Source of the DNA: Camelus bactrianus
Lineage: Eukaryota; Chordata; Mammalia; Artiodactyla; Camelidae
Length of the DNA: 64,000 nt
Assembly: GCF_048773025.1 (NCBI RefSeq)
Contig: NC_133541.1
Location: forward strand, 152,426,201 to 152,490,200
Reading direction: 5' to 3'
Below the pieces are notes generated by a model that did not search any database, was not told the origin of the DNA, and saw nothing but the letters and a program-made list of their open reading frames with translations. Below are positions 13,361 through 25,985 of the stretch, in pieces. Numbering within the stretch: position 1 is the stretch's first letter; each line of letters begins with the position of its first letter. The position numbers and the translations under genes are program-made.

Positions 13361-16330
13361 CTTTCAGTCACCATTCAAGGCATATAAACACCTAGAAATA
13401 TTTATTTTGAGTTTGCATCTTTTTTCTAATGCCAGTATCAAATATCAGGCAGTTTCCACAGAAATATCCTTGTGGAGGAAGTTATACACAATAGACATGT
13501 AATTTACATAGTTGCCCTCACCGTGAATATCCGTGTTCTGAACACAATACATGCATGACGGATTCGTCAAACATTTATTTCTGAGTTGTGAACATGTGGA
13601 TTACTGAAATTTCATTCACCATAGAAGGCATATTTACACATAGAAACACTTACTCTGGTGTCGCAGGATTTTCCTAATGCCACATCCGAAAATGAGGTAG
13701 ATTTCACAGAAAAATCCTCTTGGAGCGATTTATATCCAATACACATGTAATTTACACAGTTTCCCTCACCATGACGTTCCGTGTTCAGAACAGGCATAAT
13801 GTATCACAGACTCGAAAAACAATCATTACTGAGTTCTGAGAATGTGGATTAGAGAACTTTCATCCACCATACAAGGCATTTTACACCTAGAAACATTTAG
13901 TCTGTGTGTGCAGATTTTCCCTAATGTCAGATTAGATAATCAGGCAGTTTTCACAGAAAAATTCTCTTGGAGCGAGTTCAACCCAATAGACATGTAATAT
14001 AATTTGTTTCCCTTACCGTGACATTCGGTGTTCCGTAAATGCTACACGCATTACGGATTCGACAAACAATGGTTACTGAGCTGTGAGCATGTGGATTACC
14101 GAACTTTCATTCACCATAAAAGGAATCCTTACATATAGAATTATTTACATTGATTTTGCAGCTTATTCTTATTGCCAGGTTAGAAAATGAGAAAGATTGT
14201 GCAGAAAATTCCTCTTTCAGTGAGTTCTACACACGAGACATATAAATTACATTGTTTTCCAGAACGTGACATCCGTGTTCCCAACACAATACAAGCATCA
14301 AGGATTCGACAAAAATTCATTACTGAGATGTGAGCATGTGTATTACAAACTTTCATTCACCATGCATGGCATATGTATTCCTAGAAATATTTACTCAGAT
14401 TTCGCAGGATTTTCATGACTCCTGTTTCAGAAATCATGAAGTTTTTGCAGTAAAATCCTCTTGGTGCGGGTTCTACCAAATAGAAATTTAATTTACACAG
14501 TTTCCCGAACCATGATATTCTGTGTTTCGAACACGCTACATGCATGACGGATTGCACAAACATACTTTAATCAGTTGTGAGCATGTGGAGTAACGAACTT
14601 TCATCCACCATAAAAGGCATATTGTCACCTAGAAGCATTGACTGAGATTTCGCTGCTTTTCCTAACGCCTGTTTTGTATATGAGGGATTTTTCACAGATA
14701 AATGGTCTTATAGCGGGTTCTAGCCGACAGATATGTAATTTCCATAGCTTACCTGACCGTGTCATTCCATCTTCCAAACACATTAATTGCATCACAGACT
14801 TGAAAAACATTCATTACTGAGTTGTGAGCATGTGGATTACCGAAATCTCATTCACCATTAAAGGCATACGTGCACCTACAGAATTAACTCTGATTTTGCA
14901 GCTTTTTCTAATGCCAGTTTAAAAATGAGGCAGATGGCTCAGTAAAATACACTTTGACCTTGATGTACCCACTAGACATCTAGTTTACATAGTCTCCTCA
15001 CCATGATATTCTGTGTTCCGAACACGTTAAATGCATGACGGATTCGAAAAAACATTCATTACTGAGTTGTGAGGTCGAGAATTAATGAACATTCATCACC
15101 AAAATGGGCATATTGACACCACAGAAATTTTACTCTTATTTCCCAGCTATTTCCTAACACCAGTTTTGAATTTGAGGTAGATTTCACAGAAAAATTCTCT
15201 CGGAGCGAGTTCATCCCAATCGACATTGAATATACATAATTCCCTCACCGTGATATTCCACGTTCCGAACCTGTTACATGCATCAAGGATACGACAAACA
15301 TTCATTACTGAGGTGAGAACATGTGGATTACCAAAGTTTCAACCCCATACAGGGCATATTTACACCAAGAAACATTTACCCTGATTTCACAGTCTTTTCC
15401 AAAAGCCAGTTTCGGAAATGAGGCATATTTTGCAGAAAAATGCTCTTTTATAGATTTCTACCCGATAGACATTTAATTTACATAGTTTACCTGAACGTGA
15501 GATTCTGTGCTCCGAACACATTACATGCATCACGGATTCGACAAACAGTTATTATTGATTTGTGAGCATGTGGATTACCAAGCTTTCATTCACCATTCAA
15601 GGAATATTAACACTTAGAATTATTTACTCTGAGTTCCCAGCTATTTTCTAATGCCAGTTTTGAAAAACAGGCAGTTTTCATAGAAAAACCGTCTTATATC
15701 GAGTTCTATCCAACAGAAATGTAACTGACATAGATTCCCTCACCATGTAATTCCATGTTCCGTATATGCTACATGCATCACGGATTCGACACATATTCAC
15801 TGCTGAGTTGTTAGCATGTGGATTACGGAACTTTCACCTACTAAGAAAGGCATATTTACACCGAGAAGCATTTAATCTTATTTCGCCGCATTTTCTTAAC
15901 TCCAGTTTAGAAAATGAGGCATATTGCGCAGAAAATTACTCTTTGAGTGTGTTGTATCCACTAGACCTTTCATTTAAATTTTTTCACTCACCGTGACTTT
16001 CCATGTTCTGAACACGTTATATGCATCACGGATTCGACAAACATTTTTATGAGTTGTGAGCATTTTTCATGAATTACCGAACTTTCACCCACCATACAAG
16101 GCATATTTACACCTAGATATATTTATTCTCAGTTTGCAGGTTATTCATAAAGCCAGATTCCAAAATCAGGCAGTTTTCTCAAAACAATCCTCTTGGAGCG
16201 AGTTCTAACCAATAGACATATCATTTACATTTCTTCCTCCACCGAGACATTCCGTGTTATGAACACGCTACATGCAACACGGATTCGAAACAACATTCAT
16301 GACTGAGTTGTGAGCATGTGGATTACTGAA
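13361..16330 (+). repeat. HOR unit U4, 12-mer d-o (2970 bp), last of the block
   Basis: Same order as U2 and U3, with d at 13361 and o at 16082. The final o ends with the native o-to-p transition (CATTCATGACTGAG), so the 12-mer block closes here and normal 16-mer order resumes. Only scattered substitutions separate it from U3, for example GATTAGATAATC in f and ATATACATAATTCC in k. Confidence 0.93.
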
Positions 16331-19300
16331 CTTTCATCCCCATATATGGCAGAGTTACACCTAGAAAATTTTTCTCTGATTTCCCAGCTTTTTCCTAAGA
16401 GCAGTTTCAAAAATGAGGTAGATATCACACAAAAATTCTCTTGGAGCGTGTTCTACCCAATTGGCAATAATTAACATAGTTTCCTCAGCGTGATATTCGG
16501 TGTTCCGAACACGTTACATGCATCACGGATACGACAAACAGGAATTACAGAGGTGAGAACATGTGGATTAACAAACTTTCAACACCCTACAGGGCATATA
16601 TACACCAAGAAACATTTACTCTGTGTTCACAGATTTTTCCTAATGACAGTTTCGTAAATGAGGGAGATTTCGCAGACAAATGCCTTGGAACGAGTTCTAC
16701 CCAATAGAAATGTAATTTACATAATTTCCCTCACCGTGACATTCCGTGTTCCGAACATTTTACAAGCATCAAGGATTTCACAAGCCTTCATTTCTGAGAT
16801 GTGACTATGTGTATTGCGATCTTTCATCCACCATGCAAGGCATATTTATACCTAGAAAGTTTTACAAGATTTCTCAGAAAATTCCTAACGCCAGTTTGAA
16901 AAATCATGAAGATTTCGCAGAAAATTTCTCTTGGGGCGAGTCCTATCAAATAGTATTTTAATTTACATAGTTTCCCTCACCATGATATTGCGTGTTCTGA
17001 GCACACTACACGCATGACGGATTTGACAAACATTACTTACTGAGTTGTGAGCATGTGGATTACCGATCTTTCATCCACCATAATAGGCTATTGTCACCTA
17101 GAAGCATTTACACAGATTTCGCAGCTTTTCCTAACACCAGTTTCGGAAATGAGGCATATTTTGCGGAAAAATGCTCTTGTAGTGAGTTCTTCCCTATAGA
17201 TAGGTAATTTACATAGCTTAACTGATTGTGTCATTCCGTCTTCCGAACACGTTAAATAAAACACGGATTCGAAAAACATTCATTACTGAGTTGTGAGCAT
17301 GTGGATAACAGAACTTTCAGTCACCATTCAAGGCATATAAACACCTAGAAATATTTATTTTGAGTTCGCATCTTTTTTCTAATGCCAGTATCAAAAATCA
17401 GGCAGTTTACACAGAAATATCCTTGTGGAGGTAGTTATACACAATAGACATGAAATTTACATAGATGCCCTCACCGTGAACATCCGTGTTCTGAACACAC
17501 TACATGCATGACGGATTCATCAAACATTTATTTCTGAGTTGTGAACATGTGGATTACTGAACTTTCATCCACCATAGAAGGCATATTTACACATAGACAC
17601 ACTTACTCTGGTGTCGCAGGATTTTCCTAATGCCACATCCGAAAATAAGGTAGATTTCACAGAAAAATCCTCCTGGAGCGATTTATAACCAATAGACATG
17701 TAATTTACACAGTTTCCCTCACCATGACGTTCCGTGATAAGAACAGGATTTATGTATCACTGACTCAATAAAGAATCATTACTGAGTTCTGAGAATGTGG
17801 ATTAGAGAAGTTTCATCCACCATACAAGACATTTTACACCTAGAAACATTTTGTCTGTGTGCGCAGATTTTCCCTAATGTCAGATTCGATAATCAGGCAG
17901 TTTTCATAGGAAAATACTCTTGGAGCGAGATCTACCCAATAGACATGTAATATAATTTGTTTCCCTCACCGTGACATTCGGTGTTCCGAAAATGCTACAC
18001 GCATTACGGATTCGACAAACAATGTTTACTGAGCTGTGAGCATGTGGATTACCGAACTTTCATTCACCATAAAAGGAATCCTTACCCATAGAATTATTTA
18101 CCTTGATTTTGCAGTTTATTCTTATCGCCAGGTTAGAAAATGAGAAAGATTGTGCAGAAAATTCCCCTTTCAGTGAGTTCTACACCGAGATATATAAATT
18201 ATATTGTTTTCCATAACGTGACATCCGTGTTCCCAACATAATACAAGCATCACGGATTCGACAAAAATTCATTACTGATATGTGAGCATGTGTATAACAA
18301 ACTTTCATTCACCATGCATGGCATATTTATTCCTAGAAATATTTACTGAGATTTCGCAGGATTTTCATAACGCCTGTTTCAGAAATCATGAAGTTTTTGC
18401 AGTAAAATCCTCTTGGTGCGAGTTCTACCAAATAGAAATTTAATTTACACAGTTTCCCTAACCATGATATTCTGTGTCTCGAACACGCTACATGCATGAC
18501 GGATTGCACAAACATTCTTTAATGAGTTGTGAGCATGTGGAGTAACGAACTTTCATCCACCATAAAAGGCGTATTGTCACCTAGAAACATTGACTCAAAT
18601 TTCGCAGCTATTCCTAACGCCAGTTTTGGATATGAGGAATTTTTCACAGATAAATGGTCTTATAGCGAGTTCTACCCGACAGATATGTAATTTCCATAGC
18701 TTACCTGACCGTGTCATTCCATCTTCCAAACACATTAATTGCATCACAGACTTGAAAAACATTCATTACTGAGTTGTGAGCATGTGGATTACCGAAATCT
18801 CATTCACCATTAAAGGCATATGTGCACCTACAGAATTTACTCTGATTTTGCAGCTTTTTCTAATGCCAGTTTAAAAATGAGGCAGATGGCTCAGTAAAAT
18901 ATACTTTGAGCTTGATGTACCCACTAGACATCTAGTTTACATAGTCTCCTCACCATGATATTCTGTGTTCCGAACACGTTACATGCATCACGGATTCGAA
19001 AAAACATTCATTACTGAGTTGTGAGCACGAGAATTAATGAACATTCATCACCAAAATGGGCATATTGACGCCACAGAAAATTTACTCTTATTTCCCAGCT
19101 TTTTCCTTACACCAGTTATGAAATTGAGGTAGATTTCACAGAAAAATTCTCTCGGAGCGATTTCTTCCCAATCGACATTGAATTTACATAGTTTCCTCAA
19201 CGTGATATTCCACGTTCCGAACCTGTTACATGCATCAAGGATACGACAAACCTTCATTACTGAGGTGAGAACATGTGGATTACCAAAGTTTCAACCCCAT

Positions 19301-20283
19301 ACAGGGCATATTTACACCAAGAAACATTTATCCTGATTTCACAGTCTTTTCCAAAAGCCAGTTTCGGAAATGAGGCATATTTTGCAGAATAATGCTCTTT
19401 TATCGAGTTCTACCCGATAGACATGTAATTTACATAGTTTACCTGAACGTGACATTCTGTGCTCCGAACACATTACATGCATCACGGATTCGACAAACAG
19501 TTATTAGTCATTTGTGAGCATGTGGATTACCGAGCTTTCATTCACCATTCAAGGAATATTAACACTTAGAATTATTTACTCTGAGTTCCAAGCAATTTTC
19601 TAATGCCAGTTTTGAAAAACAGGCAGTTTTCACAGAAAAACCTTCTTACATCGAGTTCTATCCAACAGAAATGTAATTGACATAGATTCCCTCACCGTGT
19701 AATTCCATGTTCCGTATATGCTACATGCATCACGGATTCGACACATATTCACTACTGAGTTGTTAGCATGTGGATTACGGAACTTTCACCTACTATGAAA
19801 GGCATATTTACACCGAGAAGCATTTAATCTTATTTCGCAGCATTTTCTTAACTCCAGTTTAGAAAATGAGGCATATTGCGCAGAAAAATACTATTTGAGT
19901 GTGTTGTATCCACTAGACATTTCATTTAAATTGTTTCACTCACCATGACTTTCCATGTTCTGAACACGATACATGCATCACGGATTCGAAAAACATTTTT
20001 AATGAGTTGTGAGCATTTTTCATGAATTACCGAACTTTCACCCACCATACAAGGCATATTTACACCTAGATATATTTATTCTCAGTTTGCAGGTTATTCA
20101 TAAAGCCACATTCCAAAATCAGGCAGTTTTCTCAAAACAATCCTCTAGGAGCGAGTTCTAGCCAATAGACATGTCATTTACATTTCTTCCTCCACCGTGA
20201 CATTCCGTGTTATGAACACGCTACATGCAACACGGATTCGAAACAACATTCGTGACTGAGTTGTGAAAATGTGGATTAATGAA
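16331..20283 (+). repeat. HOR unit U5, complete 16-mer (3953 bp)
   Basis: Monomer starts: p16331, a16576, b16821, c17068, d17314, e17562, f17810, g18057, h18302, i18550, j18797, k19042, l19288, m19535, n19783, o20035. All 16 types are present in canonical order. It is set apart from the 12-mer block by many substitutions and is closer to the units on its right. Its o ends in an o/e junction. Confidence 0.93.
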
Positions 20284-20295
20284 CTTTCATCCACC
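20250..20295 (+). repeat. o/e junction 1 (loss of p-a-b-c-d)
   Basis: The o ending (CGAAACAACATTCGTGACTG) leads into an e start (TTGTGAAAATGTGG, then CATCCACCATAGAAGG, CACATAGAAACACTTAC). Both p and e begin with TGAACTTTCATCC, so the exact breakpoint cannot be placed inside the shared stretch. Confidence 0.87.
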
Positions 20296-23006
20296 ATAGA
20301 AGGCATATTTACACATAGAAACACTTACTCTGGTGTCGCAGGATTTTCCTAATGCCACATCCGAAAATGAGGTAGATTTCACAGAAAAATCCTCTTGGAG
20401 CGATTTATAACCAATAGACATGTAATTTACACAGTTTCCCTCACCATGACGTTCCATGTTCAGAACAGGCTTTATGTATCACAGACTCGACAAAGAATCA
20501 TTACTGAGTTCTGAGAATGTGTGTTAGAGAACTTTCATCCACCATACAAGGCATTTTACACCTAGAAACATTTAGTCTGTGTGCGCAGATTTTCCCTAAT
20601 GTCAGATTCGATAATCAGGCAGTTTTCATAGAAAAATACTCTTGGAGCGAGATCTACCCAATAGACATGTAATATAATTTGTTTCCCTGACCGTGACATT
20701 CGGTGTTCCGAAAATGCTACACGCATTACGGATTCGACAAACAATGGTTACTGAGCTGTGAGCATGTGGATTACCGAACTTTCATTCACCATAAAAGGAA
20801 TCCTTACACATAGAATTATTTACCTTTATTTTGCAGCTTATTCTTATTGCCCGGTTAGAAAATGAGTAAAATTGTGCAGAAAAATCCCCTTTCAGTGAGT
20901 TCTACACACGAGACATATAAATTACATTGTTTTCCAGAACGTGACATCCGTGTTCCCAACACAATACAAGCATCACGGATTGGACAAAAATTCATTACTT
21001 AGATGTGAGCATGTGTATTAAAAACTTTCATTCACCATGCATGGCATATGTATTCCTAGAAATATTTACTCAGTTTTCGCAGGTTTTTCATAAATCCTGT
21101 TTCAGAAATCATGAAGTTTTGGCAGTAAAATCCTCTTGGCGCGGTTTCTACCAAATAGAAATTTAATTTACACAGTTTCCCTAACCATGATATTCTGTGT
21201 TTCGAACACGCTACATGCATGACGGATTGCACAAACATTCTTTAATGAGTTGTGAGCATGTGGAGTACCGAACTTTCATCCACCATAAAAGGCATATTGT
21301 CACGTAGAAGCATTGACTCAGATTTCGCAGCTTTTCCTAACGCCAGTTTTGGATATGAGGAATTTTTCACAGATAAATGGTCTTATAGCGAGTTCTAGCC
21401 GACAGATATGTAATTTCCATAGCTTACCTGACCGTGTCATTCCATCTTCCAAACACATTAATTGCATCACAGACTTGAAAAACATTCATTACTGAGTTGT
21501 GAGCATGTGGATTACCGAAATCTCATTCACCATTAAAGGCATATGTGCACCTACAGAATTTACTCTGATTTTGCAGCTTTTTCTAATGCCAGTTTAAAAC
21601 TGAGGCAGATGGCTCAGTAAAATACACTTTGAGCTTGATGTACCCACTAGACATCTAGTTTACATAGTCTCCTCACCATGATATTCTGTGTTCCGAACAC
21701 GTTACATGCATCAACTTTTCGAATAAACATTCATTACTGAGTTGTGAGCACGAGGATTAATGAACATTCATCACCAAAATGGGCATATTGACACCACAGT
21801 AATTTTACTCTTATTTCCCAGCTTTTTCCTAACACCAGTTTTGAATTTGAAGTAGATTTCACAGAAAAATTCTCTCGGAGCGAGTTCTTCCCAACCGACA
21901 TTGAATTTACATAGTTTCCTCACCGTGATATTCCACATTCCGTACCTGTTACATGCATCAAGGATACGACAAACATTCATTACTGTGGTGAGAACATGTG
22001 GATTACCAAAGTTTCAACCCCATACAGGGCATATTTACACCAAGAAACATTTATCCTGATTTCACAGAATTTTCCAAAAGCCAGTTTCGGAAATGAGGCA
22101 TATTTTGCAGAAAAATGCTCTTTTATCGAGTTCTACCCGATAGACATGTAATTTACATAGTTTACCTGAACGTGACATTCTGTGCTCCAAACACATTACA
22201 TGCATCACGGATTCGACAAACAGTTATTACTGATTTGTGAGCATGTGGATTACCGAGCTTTCATTCACCATTCAAGGAATATTAACACTTAGAATTATTT
22301 ACTCTGAGTTCCCAGCTATTTTCTAATGCCAGTTTTGAAAAACAGGCAGTTTTCACAGAAACACCATCTTATATCAAGTTCTATCCAACAGAACTGTAAT
22401 TGACATAGATTCCCTCACTGTGTAATTCCATGTTCCGTATATGCTACATGCATCACGGATTCGACACATATTCACTGCTGAGTTGTTAGCATGTGGATTA
22501 CGGAACTTTCACCTACTAAGAAAGGCATATTTACACCGAGAAGAATTTAATCTTATTTCGCAGCATTTTCTTAACTCCAGTTATAAAAATGAGGCATATT
22601 GCGCAGAAAATTACTCTTTGAGTGTGTTTTATCCACTAGACATTTCATTTAAATTGTTTCACTCACCATGACTTTCCATGTTCTGAACACGATACATGCA
22701 TCACGGATTCGAAAACCATTTTTAATGAGTTGTCAAGATTTTACATGAATTACCGAACTTTCACCCACCATACAAGGCATATTTACACCTAGATATATTT
22801 ATTCTCAGTTTGCAGGTTATTCATAAAGCCAGATTCCAAAATCAGGCAGTTTTCTCAAAACAATCCTCTTGGAGCGAGTTCTAACCAATAGACATGTCAT
22901 TTACATTTCTTCCTCCACCGTGACATTCCGTGTTATGAACACGCTACATGCAACACGGATTCGAAGCAACATTCGTGACTGAGTTGTGAGCATGTGGATT
23001 ACTGAA
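20284..23006 (+). repeat. HOR unit U6, 11-mer e-o (2723 bp)
   Basis: Monomer starts: e20284, f20532, g20779, h21025, i21273, j21520, k21765, l22011, m22258, n22506, o22758. The segment p-a-b-c-d is missing. The length of 2723 bp fits eleven monomers. The o has a native ending into p. Confidence 0.92.
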
Positions 23007-25971
23007 CTTTCATCCCCATACATGGCAGAGTTACACCTAGAAAATTTATCTCTGATTTCCCAGCTTTTTCCTAACAGCAGTTTCGAAAATGAGGTAGATA
23101 TCACACAAAAATTCTCTTGGAGCGTGTTCTACCCAATTGGCAAGTAATTTACATAGTTTCCTCAGCGTGATATTCCGTGTTCCGAACACATTACATGCAT
23201 CACGGATACGACAAACAGGCATTACAGAGGTGAGAACATGTGGATTAACAAACTTTCAACACCCTACAGGGCATATTTACACCAAGAAACTTTTACTCTG
23301 AGTTCACATTTTTTCCTAATGACAGTTTCGAAAATGAGGGAGATTTCGCAGAGAAATGCCTTGGAGCGAGTTCTACCCAATAGAAATGTAATTTACATAA
23401 TTCCCCTCACCGTGACATTCTGTGTTCCGAACATTCTACAAGCATTAAGGATTTCACAAGCATTCATTACTGAGATGTGACTATGTGTATTGCGATCGTT
23501 CATCCACCATGCAAGGCATATTTATACCTAGAAAGTTTTACCAGATTTCGCAGAAATTTCCTAAAGCCACTTTAAAAAATCATGAAGATTTCGCAGAAAA
23601 ATTCTCTTGGGGCGAGTCCTATCTAATTGTATATTAATTTACATAGTTTCCCTCACCATGATATTGCGTGTTCCGATCACGCTACATGCATGACGGAATT
23701 GTCAAACATTACTTACTGAGCTGTGAGCATGTGGATTACCGAACTTTCATTCACCATAAAAGGAATCCTTACACATAGAATTATTTACCTTGATTTTGCA
23801 GCTTATTCTTATTGCCAGGTTAGAAAATGAGAAAGATTGTGCAGAATAATCCTCTTTCAGTGAGTTCTACACACGAGACATATAACTTACTTTGTTTTCC
23901 AGAACGTGACATCCGTGTTCACAACACAATACAAGCATCACGGATTCGACAAAAATTCATTACTGAGATGTGAGCATGTGTATTACAAACTTTCATTCAC
24001 CATGAATGGCATATGTATTCCTAGAAATATTTACTCAGATTTCGCAGGTTTTTCATAACGCCTGTTTCAGAAATCATGAAGTTTTTGCAGTAAAATCCTC
24101 TTGGCACGGTTTCTACCAAATAGAAATTTAATTTACACAGTTTCCCTAACCATGATATTCTGTGTTTCGAACACGCTACATGCATGACGGATTGCACAAA
24201 CATTCTTTAATGAGTTGTGAGCATGTGGAGTAACGAACTTTCATCCACCATAAAAGGCGTATTGTTACCTAGAAGCATTGACTCATATTTCGCAGCTTTT
24301 CCTAACGCCTGTTTTGGATATGAGTAATTTTTCACAGATAAATGGTCTTATAGCGAGTTCTACCCGACAGATATGTAATTTCCATAGCTTACCTGACCGA
24401 GTCATTCCATCTTCCAAACACATTAATTGCATCACAGACTTGAAAAACATTCATTACTGAGTTGTGAGCATGTGGATTACCGAAATCTCATTCACCATTA
24501 AAGGTATATGTGCACCTACAGAATTTACTCTAATTTGGCAGCTTTTTCTAATGCCAGTTTAAAAATGAGGCAGATGGCTCAGTAAAATACACTTTGAGCT
24601 TGATGTACCCACTAGACATCTAGTTTACATAGTCTCCTCACCATGATATTCTGTGTTCCGAACACGTTACATGCATCACGGATTCGAAAAAACATTCATT
24701 ACTGAGTTGTGAGCACGAGGATTAATGAACATTCATCACCAAAATGGGCATATTGACACCACAGTAATTTTACTCTTATTTCCCAGCTTTTTCCTAACAC
24801 CAGTTTTGAATTTGAGGTAGATTTCACAGAAAAATTCTCTCGGAGCGAGTTCTTCCCAATCGACATTGAATTTACATAGTTTCCTCACCGTGATATTCCA
24901 CGTTCCGAACCTGTTACATGCATCAAGGATACGACAAACATTCATTACTGTGGTGAGAACATGTGGATTACCAAAGTTTCAACCCCATACAGGGCATATT
25001 TACACCAAGAAACATTTATCCTGATTTCACAGTCTTTTCCAAAAGCCAGTTTCGGAAATGAGGCATATTTTGCAGAATAATGCTCTTTTATCGAGTTCTA
25101 CCCGATAGACATGTAATTTACATAGTTTACCTGAACGTGACATTCTGTGCTCCGAACACATTACATGCATCACGGATTCGACAAACAGTTATTACTGATT
25201 TGTGAGCATGTGGATTACCGAGCTTTCATTCACCATTCAAGGAATAATAACACTTAGAAATATTTACTCTGAGTTCCCAGCTATTTTCTAATGCCAGTTT
25301 TGAAAAACAGGCAGTTTTCACAGAAAAACCTTCTTACATCGAGTTCTATCCAACAGAAATGTAATTGACATAGATTCCCTCACCGTGTAATTCCATGTTC
25401 CGTATATGCTACATGCATCACGGATTCGACACATATTCACTACTGAGTTGTTAGCATGTGGATTACGGAACTTTCACCTACTATGAAAGGCATATTTACA
25501 CCGAGAAGCATTTAATCTTATTTCGCAGCATTTTCTTAACTCCAGTTTAGAAAATGAGGCATATTGCGCAGAAAAATACTCTTTGAGTGTGTTGTATCCA
25601 CTAGACATTTCATTTAAATTGTTTCACTCACCATGACTTTCCATGTTCTGAACACGATACATGCATCACGGATTCGAAAAATATTTTTAACGAGTTGTGA
25701 GCATTTTTCATGAATTACCGAACTTTCACCCACCATACAAGGCATATTTACACCTAGATATATTTATTCTCAGTTTGCAGGTTATTCATAAAGCCAGATT
25801 CCAAAATCAGGCAGTTTTCTCAAAACAATCCTCTTGGAGCGAGTTCTAGCCAATAGACATGTCATTTACATTTCTTCCTCCACCGTGACATTCCGTGTTA
25901 TAAACACGCTACATGCAACACGGATTCGAAACCACATTCGTGACTGAGTTCTGAAAATGTGGATTACTGAA
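23007..25971 (+). repeat. HOR unit U7, 12-mer p-a-b-g-o (2965 bp)
   Basis: Monomer starts: p23007, a23253, b23497, g23744, h23990, i24238, j24485, k24730, l24976, m25223, n25471, o25723. Here c-d-e-f is missing, a different 12-mer composition from U2-U4. It ends in a second o/e junction. Confidence 0.92.
23700..23722 (+). repeat. b/g junction (loss of c-d-e-f)
   Basis: A b ending (CATGACGGAATTGTC, ACATTACTTACTGAG) is followed at once by a g start (CTGTGAGCATGTGG, then CATAAAAGGAATCC). The switch lies just before GAGCTGTGAGC, which is diagnostic of the f/g boundary. Confidence 0.85.
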
Positions 25972-25985
25972 CTTTCATCCACCAT
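25938..25985 (+). repeat. o/e junction 2 (loss of p-a-b-c-d)
   Basis: An o ending (GGATTCGAAACCACATTCG) leads into TTCTGAAAATGTGG and the e start CATCCACCATAGAAGG. It joins the same two types as the junction at 20250-20295, but the flanking substitutions differ (CCACATT, TTCTGAAA). It is either a drifted copy of the same event or a recurrence. Confidence 0.85.

Noticed and set aside
7421-16330. CRISPR-like array
   Set aside because: The repeats are whole 247-bp units with no unique spacers of constant length, and similarity is continuous through the entire unit.
20250-25985. Irregular junctions as transposon insertion or excision sites
   Set aside because: Each junction joins two monomers in the correct phase within shared sequence and has no target-site duplication or foreign sequence. 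Unequal homologous exchange explains them.
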